DNA of 64,000 bases, from NCBI GenBank assembly GCA_020831765.1, contig JAFIFY010000184.1, positions 1 to 64,000 on the forward strand, in the 5' to 3' direction. The translations under genes were made by a program, and so were the position numbers. The notes beneath the pieces were generated by a model. The model ran no database searches and was not told where the DNA came from. It saw only the letters and a program-made list of their open reading frames with translations. Below, in pieces: positions 8,903 to 17,840 of this stretch (position 1 is its first letter; each line of letters begins with the position of its first letter). Source of the DNA: Phycisphaeraceae bacterium (GTDB lineage Bacteria > Planctomycetota > Phycisphaerae > Phycisphaerales > Phycisphaeraceae).

Positions 8903-10108
8903 TCAGCCCACCGAAGCGGCCGATCGCGTGAGCACGCGTTCGAGATTGCGCAGCGCCTGGCGGATGCGCTGTTCATTCTCCACCAGCGCGATGCGGACGT
9001 ATCCTTCGCCCCCATCACCGAAGGCCGCGCCCGGGGTCATCGCCACCTCGGCCCGGTCGACCATGGCCAGGCAGAATTCATTGCTGCTGTTGCTGAATCG
9101 AGCCAGGTGTTCGGGGTTGACCTTGGCCCAGACGAACATGGTGGCTCGGGGCGATTCAACTTCCCAGCCGAGCTTACGAAGTCCCTTGACCAGCACATCC
9201 CGTCGTTCCTGATACTTGAGGGCCTGGCGTTCGATGTGCTCATCGCCTTCCCGCATCGCGATGATCGAGGCGATTTGGATCGCCTGGAAGATGCCGTAGT
9301 CGTAGTAGCCCTTGATGATGCCCAGGGCGTTGATCATTTCCGCGTTGCCCACGCAGAAACCGATGCGCCAACCGGCCATGTTGTAGGGCTTGCTGAGTGT
9401 CAGGAATTCAACACCCATGTCTTTCGCGCCGCGGGCTTCGAGGAAGCTGGGCGCTTTGTAGCCATCGAAACAGGTCTGGCCGTAAGCGAAATCGTGGACG
9501 ACCATCACCTGATGCCGCTCCGCCAGGGCCACGGCGTCTTCGAAGAACTCACGATCGACGGTCATCGTGGTGGGGTTGTGCGGATAGTTGAGCACGATCA
9601 TCTTCGGCTTGGGCGTCAGATTGTTCAGAACCCCATCGATCCGATCGAGGAACGCACGATCATTACCCAAGGGCACCGAGACCACGCTGGCCCCGGCCAG
9701 CACGACGGCATAGGTGTGAATCTGAAAGGCTGGATCGGCGACGACGACGATGTCACCTGGCCCCAGCAGCGCCAGGCAAAGGTGACTGAAACCTTCCTTG
9801 GAGCCGATCGTGGCGATGACTTCGGTTTCCGGGTCAAGTTCCACGCCGAAACGTTTACGGTACTTGAGGGCAAGATCGCGGCGCAGGTTGTAGACGCCCT
9901 TGCTCACCGAGTAGCGGCTGTTGCGGGGATCGAGCACGGCCTCGCGGATTTTCTCGACCACCGGATCCGGTGGCGCATCCGAAGGATTGCCCATGTTCAT
10001 ATCGATGATGTCGGCCCCGGCGCGCCGCCGCTCATAGATCATCTGCTTGAGGCGACCGAGGATGTAAGGGGGCAATCGTTTGATGCGTTCACTGGGATCG
10101 ATTTGCAT
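8903..10108 (-). CDS. PLP-dependent aminotransferase, class I/II (AlaC-like)
   Basis: This 401-residue fold-type I aminotransferase closely follows the AlaC/LL-diaminopimelate aminotransferase group. It has the N-terminal LPPYILGRL region, DMNMGNPSD, the substrate/PLP segment TIGSKEGFSHL, NYPHNPTTM, and the PLP-binding lysine in TLSKPYNMAGWR. The reaction is transfer of an amino group between an amino acid and a 2-oxo acid; alanine/glutamate or diaminopimelate are plausible, and sequence alone does not separate them. It is cytoplasmic and of normal family length. It is the second gene of a likely two-gene unit, 38 bases after the foldase gene. Confidence 0.85.
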   Translation of the reverse strand: MQIDPSERIKRLPPYILGRLKQMIYERRRAGADIIDMNMGNPSDAPPDPVVEKIREAVLDPRNSRYSVSKGVYNLRRDLALKYRKRFGVELDPETEVIATIGSKEGFSHLCLALLGPGDIVVVADPAFQIHTYAVVLAGASVVSVPLGNDRAFLDRIDGVLNNLTPKPKMIVLNYPHNPTTMTVDREFFEDAVALAERHQVMVVHDFAYGQTCFDGYKAPSFLEARGAKDMGVEFLTLSKPYNMAGWRIGFCVGNAEMINALGIIKGYYDYGIFQAIQIASIIAMREGDEHIERQALKYQERRDVLVKGLRKLGWEVESPRATMFVWAKVNPEHLARFSNSSNEFCLAMVDRAEVAMTPGAAFGDGGEGYVRIALVENEQRIRQALRNLERVLTRSAASVG

Positions 10109-10146
10109 GAATGAGGCCTCGCAGCCGGCGCTGAAGTTCGATGCGC

Positions 10147-11142
10147 TTATGGGCCGAGCAGCTCGGCACGCTGCCGATTCCAGCTCTCGCGCAATACCGG
10201 GTCGAAGATGGTCGGATCGCTCTGGCTGAGCAGCGTTCGGGCCAACTCACGCATGAGTCGGCTTTCGATTCGCAACCTGGCCTGGCGGACGAGGGCCTCT
10301 TCGACCGTTTCCAACGGCGGCTGATCCTGCTCGATTATACGTTCAAGCCTCAGCAGCACGAAAGACTGGTCCACCGCGATCGGCGCGCTGATCCTGCCGG
10401 GTTCCAGGCGGGCAAGTTCGGTACGGACGACCTGCGGGTAGCCGGCATCGGCAAGATTGATCGGCGACAAAAGGCCGCCCTGGGCGCGGCTGGGGTCGGT
10501 GCTCATCTCCACGACCAGGTCGGTGAAGCTCCGTCCCTCTTCAATCGCTTGCATGACCTGGCGTGCCTGGGCGAGCGTCGGCACCGTCAGCACGCGGGCC
10601 TCGTAGAGCCGGCCGTAGGCCAGTTCATATTCGCGCTCAATCATCGCCGGGCTGATCTGGACTTCGGATTGAACCAGCTTTCGCAGGCCCGCGTTGGTCC
10701 GCAGCAGCACCTTCAGGCGGGCCGGGCCCAGTCGCCGTCGCTGTCGAAGTTCGGCGAACAGCCGGGTGGCTTCATCGTCATCGTCGGAAAGCACCTGGCT
10801 CATCCGTCGCCGTTCCCGATTCAAATCCTCTTCGGTCAGGGTGTAACCTCTCCGTGCGAGCTCCCGCCGGACGTTCTGGTCCATGACCCATTCCAGAAGC
10901 ACCTGGCTGCCCGCGGCTTCGATCAAAAGCGGGTGAAGGGTGGCGGCATCGACGCTTTGGCCTCGGAACGTCGCAAGCGATCGTTGGGGGGCTGGCACCG
11001 ACGGACCGGTGGGAGTAGATTGAGTGTTCTGGCGGGCCGTTGAAACCGGCCTTCGATCGTCCCGCACCGGCTCGGGCGGCTGCTGACAGTGACAGAGCAG
11101 GATGGCCGATAAAATGAGCAGTGGTTGAATGCGGCCGGGCAT
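10147..11142 (-). CDS. Parvulin-type peptidyl-prolyl isomerase / foldase
   Basis: This 331-residue exported protein has residues 8-16 as a hydrophobic signal core, followed by Cys17 and Cys19. The lipobox is not canonical (no small residue before either Cys), so lipoprotein status is uncertain. A SurA/PrsA-like helical N-domain precedes a parvulin rotamase domain at about residues 195-290 (EARVLTVPTL, FTDLVVEMSTDPS, QGGLLSPINL, FVLLRLE). Such enzymes assist folding of secreted or outer-membrane proteins. No clear ribosome site precedes ATG 11142. The divergent zinc-ribbon gene begins 55 bases away, and the aminotransferase follows on the same strand. Confidence 0.85.
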   Translation of the reverse strand: MPGRIQPLLILSAILLCHCQQPPEPVRDDRRPVSTARQNTQSTPTGPSVPAPQRSLATFRGQSVDAATLHPLLIEAAGSQVLLEWVMDQNVRRELARRGYTLTEEDLNRERRRMSQVLSDDDDEATRLFAELRQRRRLGPARLKVLLRTNAGLRKLVQSEVQISPAMIEREYELAYGRLYEARVLTVPTLAQARQVMQAIEEGRSFTDLVVEMSTDPSRAQGGLLSPINLADAGYPQVVRTELARLEPGRISAPIAVDQSFVLLRLERIIEQDQPPLETVEEALVRQARLRIESRLMRELARTLLSQSDPTIFDPVLRESWNRQRAELLGP

Positions 11143-11197
11143 TGGCGCACGCTAAATCGCCCGGTTGGAAGTGTCAACCGGGCAGGAAATCAGTCGT

Positions 11198-12766
11198 ATG
11201 GCCGAAAACGGCAAGTGGATTCTGTGTCCCTATTGCGGATGTGCCCAGCCGCATTCGGATTTGGGACGTTGCACCGATTGCGGCGGGTATTTCGAGCCGC
11301 TGAGTCGTCGTTCCACGCAGATTGCGATGGGGCCGTGGTACATCCGGGACAAGAAGGTTCCCTTCCGGCCAGGTTGCAGTTATGAAGTTCTGGCGGCACA
11401 GGTGCGGGCTGGTCGGGTCAAGCCCAATACGGTGCTTCGCGGGCCAACGACGCGGCAATTCTGGTCACTGGCCCGCAATACACCGGGGGTCGCGCATCTG
11501 GTGGGCTATTGCCACCGCTGCGGCACGCATGTCAAGCCGGACGACCGGAACTGCCCATCTTGTGCCGAGCCGTTCCTGGGCGTGAAGGAACGTAATGAGC
11601 TGGGTCTGCTGTACCCGACAGCGCGGGAGGCCGACAACGCGCAGCGGGCGTTGCAGCGGGAGCTACAGGGTGATCAGCCGGACGCGTCGGCGGAGCAGCC
11701 CGCCAGGGCGAACCGGGCCCGTACCCGTGAAGCTGACTCGGCAAAAGTGGGGGGCATGACGGCCAAGGGAGACCTGCTCGAAGAGGTACTCGGGCCGATT
11801 GCCAACGCCGACGCCAGCGACGAGCGGAAAAAGACCGGCTCACCGATTCTGGATTTTCGTCGCTCCGCCGAGACCCACACGCCCTCCGATCGGCAGGACG
11901 GTCGGGCCGTTCCCACCGGTGGAGCCCAGCCGCTGGACTTTACCCCCGCCGACGATGAGGACGATCAGACCGTTGATGTCGGGCCACAAGGCCAGGGATG
12001 GGGAACTTGGCTCTTGCTGGCCGTCAACATTATCGCGGTCATCGCACTGGTTCTTGTCATCGTGTTCTATCTCAATCGTCAGCAGAACGAACAAATCGAG
12101 CCTGACTCACCGGGCCAGACGGACAATTCGGTAAGCATCGAGCCTGACCGGGCCCTCGAAGCCGATCGATCGACTTCCCATGCAATCAGTCTGCGCCATG
12201 GGGGTGCCCATCGGGACGACATTCGGGGTGGAGGTGAGGCCATTGCCGCCCAATTCAGAGATGAAGCCGACCTCAGGCCACCCGTCCTGGCTGCTGATGT
12301 GCTGGACCCGGTTTCCGGCCTGGCCGATCAGGGCGATGCGCGTGGTGAGGCGGCGGATTCGGGTATTAGCGATTCAGACTTGGCGTCCCTGTTTGGCAAT
12401 CCCTTGGCGCAAAGAGTGGATCGAGTTCCAGCTTGGACCATGGTCGCCTCGGATGAAGGGCCGATGCCCAGGCTGTCGTCACCTCAAGATGCCCGGACAA
12501 CCGCTGAGGCTGAGGGAGATGCCGAGAAAGTCCCGGAGTTGATTCCCGCCGATCAGGCGCTGGTCCCACTGATCGAGCGAGCCCGCGGCATGATGGATGC
12601 GGGCAGGTTTGAGGATGCCGCAACGGTATGGTTTGAAATTCTATTTTACGCCAGGGGTGGCGAATTGCGTCAATACGCATCGCTGCGAATGCAATCGATG
12701 GAGGAAGCCAGCAGGTCACAGCCCGCCCCAAGCCGCGGACTTTTCAGCGACCCAGCCCTGGACTAG
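11198..12766 (+). CDS. Zinc-ribbon / GYF-like membrane protein
   Basis: This 522-residue protein starts at an ATG with AGGAAA 8 bases upstream. It has a first CxxC...CxxC zinc ribbon (CPYCG...CTDCGG, residues 9-30). Next comes a GYF_2-like segment beginning WYIRDKKVPF with the typical small-domain pattern, and a second ribbon (CHRCG...CPSC). A long low-complexity linker leads to one membrane helix (about residues 267-290, LLLAVNIIAVIALVLVIV), and the C-terminal domain ends with a TPR-like helix pair. The ribbons lie N-terminal of the helix, so they are probably cytoplasmic. Similar architectures are common in planctomycetes and are of unknown function. It does not resemble an enzyme. Confidence 0.75.
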   Translation: MAENGKWILCPYCGCAQPHSDLGRCTDCGGYFEPLSRRSTQIAMGPWYIRDKKVPFRPGCSYEVLAAQVRAGRVKPNTVLRGPTTRQFWSLARNTPGVAHLVGYCHRCGTHVKPDDRNCPSCAEPFLGVKERNELGLLYPTAREADNAQRALQRELQGDQPDASAEQPARANRARTREADSAKVGGMTAKGDLLEEVLGPIANADASDERKKTGSPILDFRRSAETHTPSDRQDGRAVPTGGAQPLDFTPADDEDDQTVDVGPQGQGWGTWLLLAVNIIAVIALVLVIVFYLNRQQNEQIEPDSPGQTDNSVSIEPDRALEADRSTSHAISLRHGGAHRDDIRGGGEAIAAQFRDEADLRPPVLAADVLDPVSGLADQGDARGEAADSGISDSDLASLFGNPLAQRVDRVPAWTMVASDEGPMPRLSSPQDARTTAEAEGDAEKVPELIPADQALVPLIERARGMMDAGRFEDAATVWFEILFYARGGELRQYASLRMQSMEEASRSQPAPSRGLFSDPALD

Positions 12767-12849
12767 GGCATCGGCACCTCGCCTCCACCTATAATCAGCG
12801 GGATTTCGGGGTAGTTTTCTGTTTCTCTGTTTAGGACATGGAGGTCGTC

Positions 12850-14091
12850 GTGACCACAATTCGACGCCTTTATCTGGATAACGCGGCCACGAGTTTTCCC
12901 AAGCCCTCGGCGGTCCATGAAGCCATGCTCCGCTATGCCACCGAGATTGGCGCAAGTCCTGGCCGTGGGGCATATTACGAAGCGCAGGAGGCTGGTCGAC
13001 TGTTGTGGCGGTGCCGTGAGCGCATCTGCCGGCTGGTCAACGCGTCCAAGCCGGAGAACCTGATCTTCACGCTCAACACCACCGATTCCCTGAACCTTGC
13101 CATTCGAGGCGTTCTCGGCCATGCGATTCAGTCCGGCCGTTTAGCCCACATGGTGACGACGAGGTTGGATCACAACTCCGTCCTGCGACCGTTTCACGCC
13201 CTCGCCCAGCGGTGGGGCATCAACGTGACTTACGTTGATTGCGATCCGAGGACGGGCCGAGTCGATCCGGATGACATTGAACGCTCACTGACCCCGGATA
13301 CGTGTCTGGTGGCGGTGGTGCATGGCTCCAATGTCTCGGGCACCGTACAGCCGATCGAGCAGATCGGCCGGCTCACTCGCCAGCGAGAGATCCCGTTTCT
13401 TGTTGATGCCGCGCAGACGGTCGGCCACATGCCGGTGGATGTCGAAGCGCAGTCCATCGACCTGCTGGCGTTTCCCGGGCACAAGGGGCTGCTCGGCCCA
13501 TTGGGCACCGGCGGGCTTTACATCCGGCCGGGTATCGAGAAACGGATGGTTACCGTACGGGAGGGCGGCACCGGGTCGATCAGCGAACAGGCCCGCCAGC
13601 CCGATTTCATGCCCGACCGGTTCGAGCCGGGTAGCCACAATGCGGTGGGCATCATCGGCCTGTCGGAGGGCGTCCAGTGGATTCTGGATCGGGGCATCGA
13701 GCAAATCTGGCAGCACGAACGCGAGCTGATCAAGTGCATGCTCGACGGGCTGAGCGATACCGGTGAGCTTTCTTCAGTTCGATATCTGGGCCCGCAAGGT
13801 GTGGCTCACCGGTGCGGCGTATTTTCGATCGTGGTGGATGGTTACGATCAGCCCCAGTCACTCTCCGAAGCCCTGGAACAGCAGTATGGCATCCTGACCC
13901 GTTCGGGAATCCATTGTGCGCCGATGGCGCACGAGACTTTCGGCACGCATGATTCCGGTGGAGCGACGCGAATGAGTGTCGGCCCGTTCCTGAGCCGCCA
14001 GGACATTCACTATGCCTGCCATGCGGTGGCTGATCTGGCCATGAAGCGTGTGACAACCAATCTTGAGCCGCCGCTATTGACCAGCGAATGA
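12850..14091 (+). CDS. Class V aminotransferase, cysteine desulfurase family
   Basis: This 413-residue PLP enzyme begins RLYLDNAATSFPKP, as in IscS/SufS relatives. It has HGSNVSGT, VDAAQTVGH, the PLP lysine in FPGHKGLLGPLGTGG, and a late Cys in the position of the catalytic persulfide cysteine (SGIHCAPMAH). The family takes sulfur from L-cysteine to give alanine and an enzyme persulfide for Fe-S clusters or thiolation; selenocysteine lyase activity is an alternative. I prefer GTG 12850 because GGAGG (12840-12844) lies 5 bases upstream. The ATG at 12838 overlaps that ribosome site and has none of its own. No suf or isc partners are adjacent. Confidence 0.85.
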   Translation: MTTIRRLYLDNAATSFPKPSAVHEAMLRYATEIGASPGRGAYYEAQEAGRLLWRCRERICRLVNASKPENLIFTLNTTDSLNLAIRGVLGHAIQSGRLAHMVTTRLDHNSVLRPFHALAQRWGINVTYVDCDPRTGRVDPDDIERSLTPDTCLVAVVHGSNVSGTVQPIEQIGRLTRQREIPFLVDAAQTVGHMPVDVEAQSIDLLAFPGHKGLLGPLGTGGLYIRPGIEKRMVTVREGGTGSISEQARQPDFMPDRFEPGSHNAVGIIGLSEGVQWILDRGIEQIWQHERELIKCMLDGLSDTGELSSVRYLGPQGVAHRCGVFSIVVDGYDQPQSLSEALEQQYGILTRSGIHCAPMAHETFGTHDSGGATRMSVGPFLSRQDIHYACHAVADLAMKRVTTNLEPPLLTSE

Positions 14092-14164
14092 TCCTGATCC
14101 ATTCCCCGTCGGTTCGGATGGCCGGAGGCCGATGCGGATGGAAACCCCGGGAAGAGGCCATTGG

Positions 14165-14941
14165 CTACTCATCCGCTTCCGACGGTCGGGTGGGGGTGTT
14201 GCCTCCGGCGATGGCGGGAATGACGAGCATGATCTCGGCTGCGCCCGCACGCCTGAGCAGTCGGCAACATTCCCTGAGCGTCGAGCCGGTGGTCTTGACA
14301 TCATCCACAAGCCATATGCGCCAGCCTGTGAGGTCAACAGGTGCAAGCTCGAAACAGTTACGAACATTGCCCCGCCGTTGAGCTGGTGTGAGCAGGCTCT
14401 GCGGCCTGGTCCTTCGAATCCGCTTAAGAACAGGCACCATCGGCCATTGTCGGTGTCGAGCGAACTGTCGGGCGATCAACTCCGACTGGTTATAGCCGCG
14501 CATGATCCGTCGGGTCCAATGCAGCGGCACCGGAACAACGATGGATTGCAGGTCACTCTCCAAATCGGGAATTCGCTCGGCCAGTTTCCGGCCCAGCCAT
14601 GGGCCGAAGGTCCAGGCGTGCGCGAACTTAAGCCGTCGAATCCAGTCGCTCATCGGCTCTTGGTAAGCACTCAGTCGAAAGACCCGGTTCCAAGGGACGC
14701 GCCGGCCAAAACACTCGGGGCAGCCATCCAGTGTGACCGCTTCCATCACTGCCGATACGCCGCACCGCCAGCAGTACGCCGATACGGGGTCCGCGGTCCA
14801 GCCGGCCTTGATGGCACTGGTGCGTGGACCGTCCTCTCGACCGAACCAAGGTTCCAGGGTGGTTCGCAGCGCTCTCAAAACGCGATGATGGCGGAGACGA
14901 AGAGCGCGGCGAGTCGGGCCTGTCCGGATGGTCAACGGCAT
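14165..14941 (-). CDS. ComF family phosphoribosyltransferase-like protein
   Basis: This 258-residue protein has an N-terminal Cys pair set (CWRCG...CPECFGR) that probably binds zinc. A type I PRTase domain follows, with VVPVPLHWTRRIMRGYNQ and the PRPP loop VDDVKTTGSTL. ComF proteins are needed for late steps of DNA uptake or recombination in some bacteria; elsewhere their role is unclear. The first ATG that fits is at 14941, with no clear Shine-Dalgarno, so the true start could lie further in. The divergent PyrK-like gene starts only 18 bases away. No other competence genes are visible. Confidence 0.85.
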   Translation of the reverse strand: MPLTIRTGPTRRALRLRHHRVLRALRTTLEPWFGREDGPRTSAIKAGWTADPVSAYCWRCGVSAVMEAVTLDGCPECFGRRVPWNRVFRLSAYQEPMSDWIRRLKFAHAWTFGPWLGRKLAERIPDLESDLQSIVVPVPLHWTRRIMRGYNQSELIARQFARHRQWPMVPVLKRIRRTRPQSLLTPAQRRGNVRNCFELAPVDLTGWRIWLVDDVKTTGSTLRECCRLLRRAGAAEIMLVIPAIAGGNTPTRPSEADE

Positions 14942-14946
14942 CGGGT

Positions 14947-14959
14947 TATACTTGCAGGT
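14947..14959 (+). promoter_or_regulatory. -10 element placed for a leaderless transcript
   Basis: TATACT (14947-14952), five of six matches to the sigma-70 -10 box, ends 7 bases before the A of the ATG at 14960. Transcription would start at or next to the start codon. No Shine-Dalgarno and no good -35 are visible. Confidence 0.35.
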
Positions 14960-16021
14960 ATGGTGAATCAATCGAAAGTCGGCGGGTTGAAGCGAGGATT
15001 GTTCCAGGCCTCGGTGATCGGCAATGAGCGGATCTGCACGGATCATTACCGCCTGACCCTGGCGGTGGCGGCCGGATTCCCACCAACCCTTCCTGGACAG
15101 TTTATTCAATTGGGCTGCTCGCCGACCGATCACCGGCGGGCAATGGGTCCGGGGGGGCTGGACGGGCGGGATATCCAGTGGCTCCCGGGCGAAGCGCCGC
15201 CGTTGGCCGCGCCAGGCTTGCTCGCGCCCGCGGCGATGCTCAAGCGGCCCTTCAGCCTTGCCGGTCATGTGATTCAGGATGACGGCCGGGCTGAACTGGA
15301 GATCATTCATCGGGTGGTCGGTGTCGGCACCGCTTGGTTGGCTCGATTGAGCGCCGGGGATGCCGTGGACTTGATCGGGCCGCTCGGTAACGCATTCGGC
15401 ATGCCCGAAGGCAGGTCGATTCCGCTCCTGGTCGGGGGTGGTGTGGGCATTCCCCCGATGTATTACCTGGCTTCCTGGTTGAGCCGGCGTGGCTATCGCG
15501 GTGTGGGGTTCATCGGCGCGGTCAGCCGCGATCTGATCGCCGGTCGCTTGATCGAGCCCGGCCCGGCAATTCCGCCGGGCGGCCCTGAGTTGGGCCATTC
15601 GGCGGCCATCGGAGAGTTCGCCGATCACGGGTTTGGTTCCGTGGTGACCACGGATGATGGATCACTGGGCATGCGCGGGCGCATCACCGATGGCCTGGAG
15701 ACCTGGATCGCATCGGCCACACGGTCCGACATCGAGTCCGCGGCGGTGTTCTGCTGTGGCTCGACACCGATGATGCGATCCGTGGCCGCGGTCTGTGCGC
15801 GGTACGGTCTGCCCTGCCAGGTATGCCTCGAACAGGCCATGGCGTGCGGTATGGGAACCTGTCAGTCGTGCATCGTCAGGCTTGAGCCTGACTGTGTGGC
15901 CCGGACCCAGGGACAACCGGCCCGTAAGCCCCACGGCCAAAATGAGCAGGGCCGCGATTGGCGGTATTTTCTTGCCTGCACCGATGGACCGGTTTTTGAC
16001 AGTGCCTGCGTATTGTGGTGA
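14960..16021 (+). CDS. Dihydroorotate dehydrogenase electron-transfer subunit-like flavoprotein
   Basis: This 353-residue member of the ferredoxin-reductase superfamily resembles PyrK. It has an N-terminal FAD-binding barrel (LPGQFIQLGC; RPFSLAGH binds FAD), a nucleotide-binding domain (LVGGGVGIPPMYYLA) and a C-terminal [2Fe-2S] site (ACGMGTCQSC and a later Cys before TDGPVF). PyrK passes electrons from the DHOD flavin to NAD in pyrimidine synthesis. The protein is longer than typical PyrK, partly from an insert of about 20 residues between the third and fourth cluster cysteines and a longer segment around residues 50-90. No pyrD is adjacent. The start is only 18 bases from comF on the other strand. 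Confidence 0.8.
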   Translation: MVNQSKVGGLKRGLFQASVIGNERICTDHYRLTLAVAAGFPPTLPGQFIQLGCSPTDHRRAMGPGGLDGRDIQWLPGEAPPLAAPGLLAPAAMLKRPFSLAGHVIQDDGRAELEIIHRVVGVGTAWLARLSAGDAVDLIGPLGNAFGMPEGRSIPLLVGGGVGIPPMYYLASWLSRRGYRGVGFIGAVSRDLIAGRLIEPGPAIPPGGPELGHSAAIGEFADHGFGSVVTTDDGSLGMRGRITDGLETWIASATRSDIESAAVFCCGSTPMMRSVAAVCARYGLPCQVCLEQAMACGMGTCQSCIVRLEPDCVARTQGQPARKPHGQNEQGRDWRYFLACTDGPVFDSACVLW

Positions 16022-16114
16022 GCGACATTGCGGGTCGGTCCTTCGCGATGTCCGGTAAGGTGATCGGATCGATGTGCGTGAGCACTGGCTCCGGGGTTAC
16101 GGGGAAGATTGGCC

Positions 16115-16468
16115 ATGGAGTTTCTAATCACCGAAGTGGATGGCGATGTGATGGTGCTGGCCGTCGATGGCGGGCTGGAACGTGATACCGTGGAGCAGTT
16201 CAATCGGACGTTGGAGAAGATCATTGACATGGGTGTGCGACGCATCATCGTGGACTGCCGGAAGCTGAGCTATATCTCGAGCTACGGGCTGGGGGTGTTG
16301 CTGACGCTGCATCGACGAATGAAGAAGCTTGGCGGGGATGTCAAGCTCGCCGGGGTCCCCAGCGCAGTGATTTCCGTGCTCGCCGTAACGCATTTGTCGG
16401 GGTATTTCGACATTCACGACGATGTCAGCCGCGCCAAGCTGGCGTTCCGTCCGATTGAAGATGTATAA
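16115..16468 (+). CDS. STAS-domain protein (anti-sigma factor antagonist type)
   Basis: This 117-residue single STAS domain has the characteristic phosphoacceptor region IVDCRKLSYISSYGLGVL, where a Ser pair occupies the site phosphorylated in SpoIIAA/RsbV. These proteins bind anti-sigma kinases in partner-switching control. GGGGAAG (16101-16107) is 7 bases before ATG 16115, which therefore beats a TTG two codons upstream. No kinase or phosphatase partner is in the window. It converges on fliL with a 21-base gap, so a role in motility or stress signalling is possible but unproven. Confidence 0.85.
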   Translation: MEFLITEVDGDVMVLAVDGGLERDTVEQFNRTLEKIIDMGVRRIIVDCRKLSYISSYGLGVLLTLHRRMKKLGGDVKLAGVPSAVISVLAVTHLSGYFDIHDDVSRAKLAFRPIEDV

Positions 16469-16489
16469 GTTCACATTCGAATCATGGGG

Positions 16490-17011
16490 TTACATATCCG
16501 TCTTGAATCGTACCCAGTGCGGAATCATCACATCCATGACGATCGGATCGCCATCCTCATCGCGGCCGAGGCGTTCATCCAGTTGCTGGTGAATCTGACG
16601 GGTGATCGACATCTTGGATGGTTCCATGAGATGGGCGGGCTCGGCCTGGGCGATGATGGTGCGAATGTCACTGCGAAGCTGGGCCTGCATGCGTTCGACG
16701 CGCTCCTGGGTGGGCGCGAGATTCTTCTGCTTGAGCGTGATGAAAATCTTCATGTCGAACTGGTAGCTTCGACCCCACCGGTTGTTTTCGAAGCGGCCCT
16801 CGATGACCAGCATTTCCTGAGGCCGATCCATCATCACGCGCGGATCGGCCCGTGCCGGGTCCCCTTGAACGGCGCGTGGACCGCCGGAAAGCATGAAGAT
16901 GCCCACGATCACCGCCGCCTCGACCAGAAAGATGGTAGCGACGATCAAAACGGTCTTCATGGACGTCTTTTGGGCAGGAGCCGCTACTTGAGTTTTTTCA
17001 TTGGCCGGCAT
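16490..17011 (-). CDS. Flagellar basal body-associated protein FliL
   Basis: This 173-residue protein has a short cytoplasmic N-terminus, one membrane helix at about residues 19-41 (VLIVATIFLVEAAVIVGIFM) and a periplasmic domain that ends with conserved FliL-like features (LRSDIRTIIA, a late helix, then a hydrophobic strand). FliL surrounds or supports the stator at the flagellar motor. A GGAGA ribosome site is 7 bases before the ATG. It is the last gene of motA-motB-fliL, 49 bases after motB, an arrangement that supports the call. Confidence 0.8.
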   Translation of the reverse strand: MPANEKTQVAAPAQKTSMKTVLIVATIFLVEAAVIVGIFMLSGGPRAVQGDPARADPRVMMDRPQEMLVIEGRFENNRWGRSYQFDMKIFITLKQKNLAPTQERVERMQAQLRSDIRTIIAQAEPAHLMEPSKMSITRQIHQQLDERLGRDEDGDPIVMDVMIPHWVRFKTDM

Positions 17012-17060
17012 CGATCAATCTCCAACTTGGCATTCATTACGCCCGGCGGTTACCAACGGC

Positions 17061-17804
17061 TTACGGATTCAACTCCGGCCGTGTGAAATCCTCCACGACC
17101 GCTTCCATCACGAGAACTTCCACACGGCGATTCGCGGCATGCTGGGCGTCATCGTATTGACGCCGTACCAGCGGCTCGCGATCGGCCACGGCGACAACCC
17201 GAATCCGTGACGGGTCGATCCTTCCGCCTTCCTCGCTCACCAGGTAATCCTCGACCGCCGCGGCCCGGGCATAGCTCAGTTCGCGAAGGTCCCTCCAGGG
17301 CGAGGGTCCCATCATCTCGCGGTTGGAGGCATGGCCTCGAACCTCGATCTTGTTCGTGTAGCCCCTGATCAGTTCGACCACGTTGTCCAATCCATCCTTG
17401 GCTTGATCGCTAAGCGTGACCGATCCGGGCGCGAAGGTCACACTTCCACCGACGACGAACTTCCAACCTTCACGGATGCGTGTCACCTGCGTGTGCTTGC
17501 CGTCAATGCCCGGATCATCGGCGGCCGAGGTGTTGCGCTTGAGCATCTGCCGAAGCTCACGCTTCTCCAGTCGTTCGATCATCGAAAGCTTGGGATCATC
17601 ATCGGTCGGCAGATCGCCGCCCCCACCAGCCAGGCCCAGACTCTGACGGACGATCTCGGCCATGATCTTGAATTCATCTTCCTTCTTGAGTTCGGAGAAG
17701 GCGGCCAGAAGGATGAAGAAGCACAGCAGCAGCGTCATCATATCGCCGTAGGTCAGCACCCACTCGGGGACAGTCGCCTTCTTTTTGGGCTTTCTCCTGA
17801 TCAT
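17061..17804 (-). CDS. Flagellar motor stator protein MotB
   Basis: This 247-residue protein has a basic N-terminus and then one membrane helix containing the proton-binding Asp21 (YGDMMTLLLCFF). A linker leads to an OmpA/MotB peptidoglycan-binding domain (about residues 115-235; KIEVRGHAS, LSYARAAAVEDYL, RRVEVLVME). It pairs with MotA to form the stator that converts ion flow into rotation, and anchors it to peptidoglycan. It lies between motA (36-base gap) and fliL. Confidence 0.93.
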   Translation of the reverse strand: MIRRKPKKKATVPEWVLTYGDMMTLLLCFFILLAAFSELKKEDEFKIMAEIVRQSLGLAGGGGDLPTDDDPKLSMIERLEKRELRQMLKRNTSAADDPGIDGKHTQVTRIREGWKFVVGGSVTFAPGSVTLSDQAKDGLDNVVELIRGYTNKIEVRGHASNREMMGPSPWRDLRELSYARAAAVEDYLVSEEGGRIDPSRIRVVAVADREPLVRRQYDDAQHAANRRVEVLVMEAVVEDFTRPELNP

Positions 17805-17840
17805 GTCCGTTCTTCAAGCCGCCGGCCGACTTCAAGCCGA

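Noticed and set aside
14132-14959. Upstream extension of the PyrK-like frame
   Set aside because: It overlaps comF on the other strand entirely and reads as low-similarity sequence; the family N-terminus begins at 14960.
14942-15628. Upstream extension of the comF frame
   Set aside because: It lies wholly antisense to the PyrK-like gene and does not resemble ComF.
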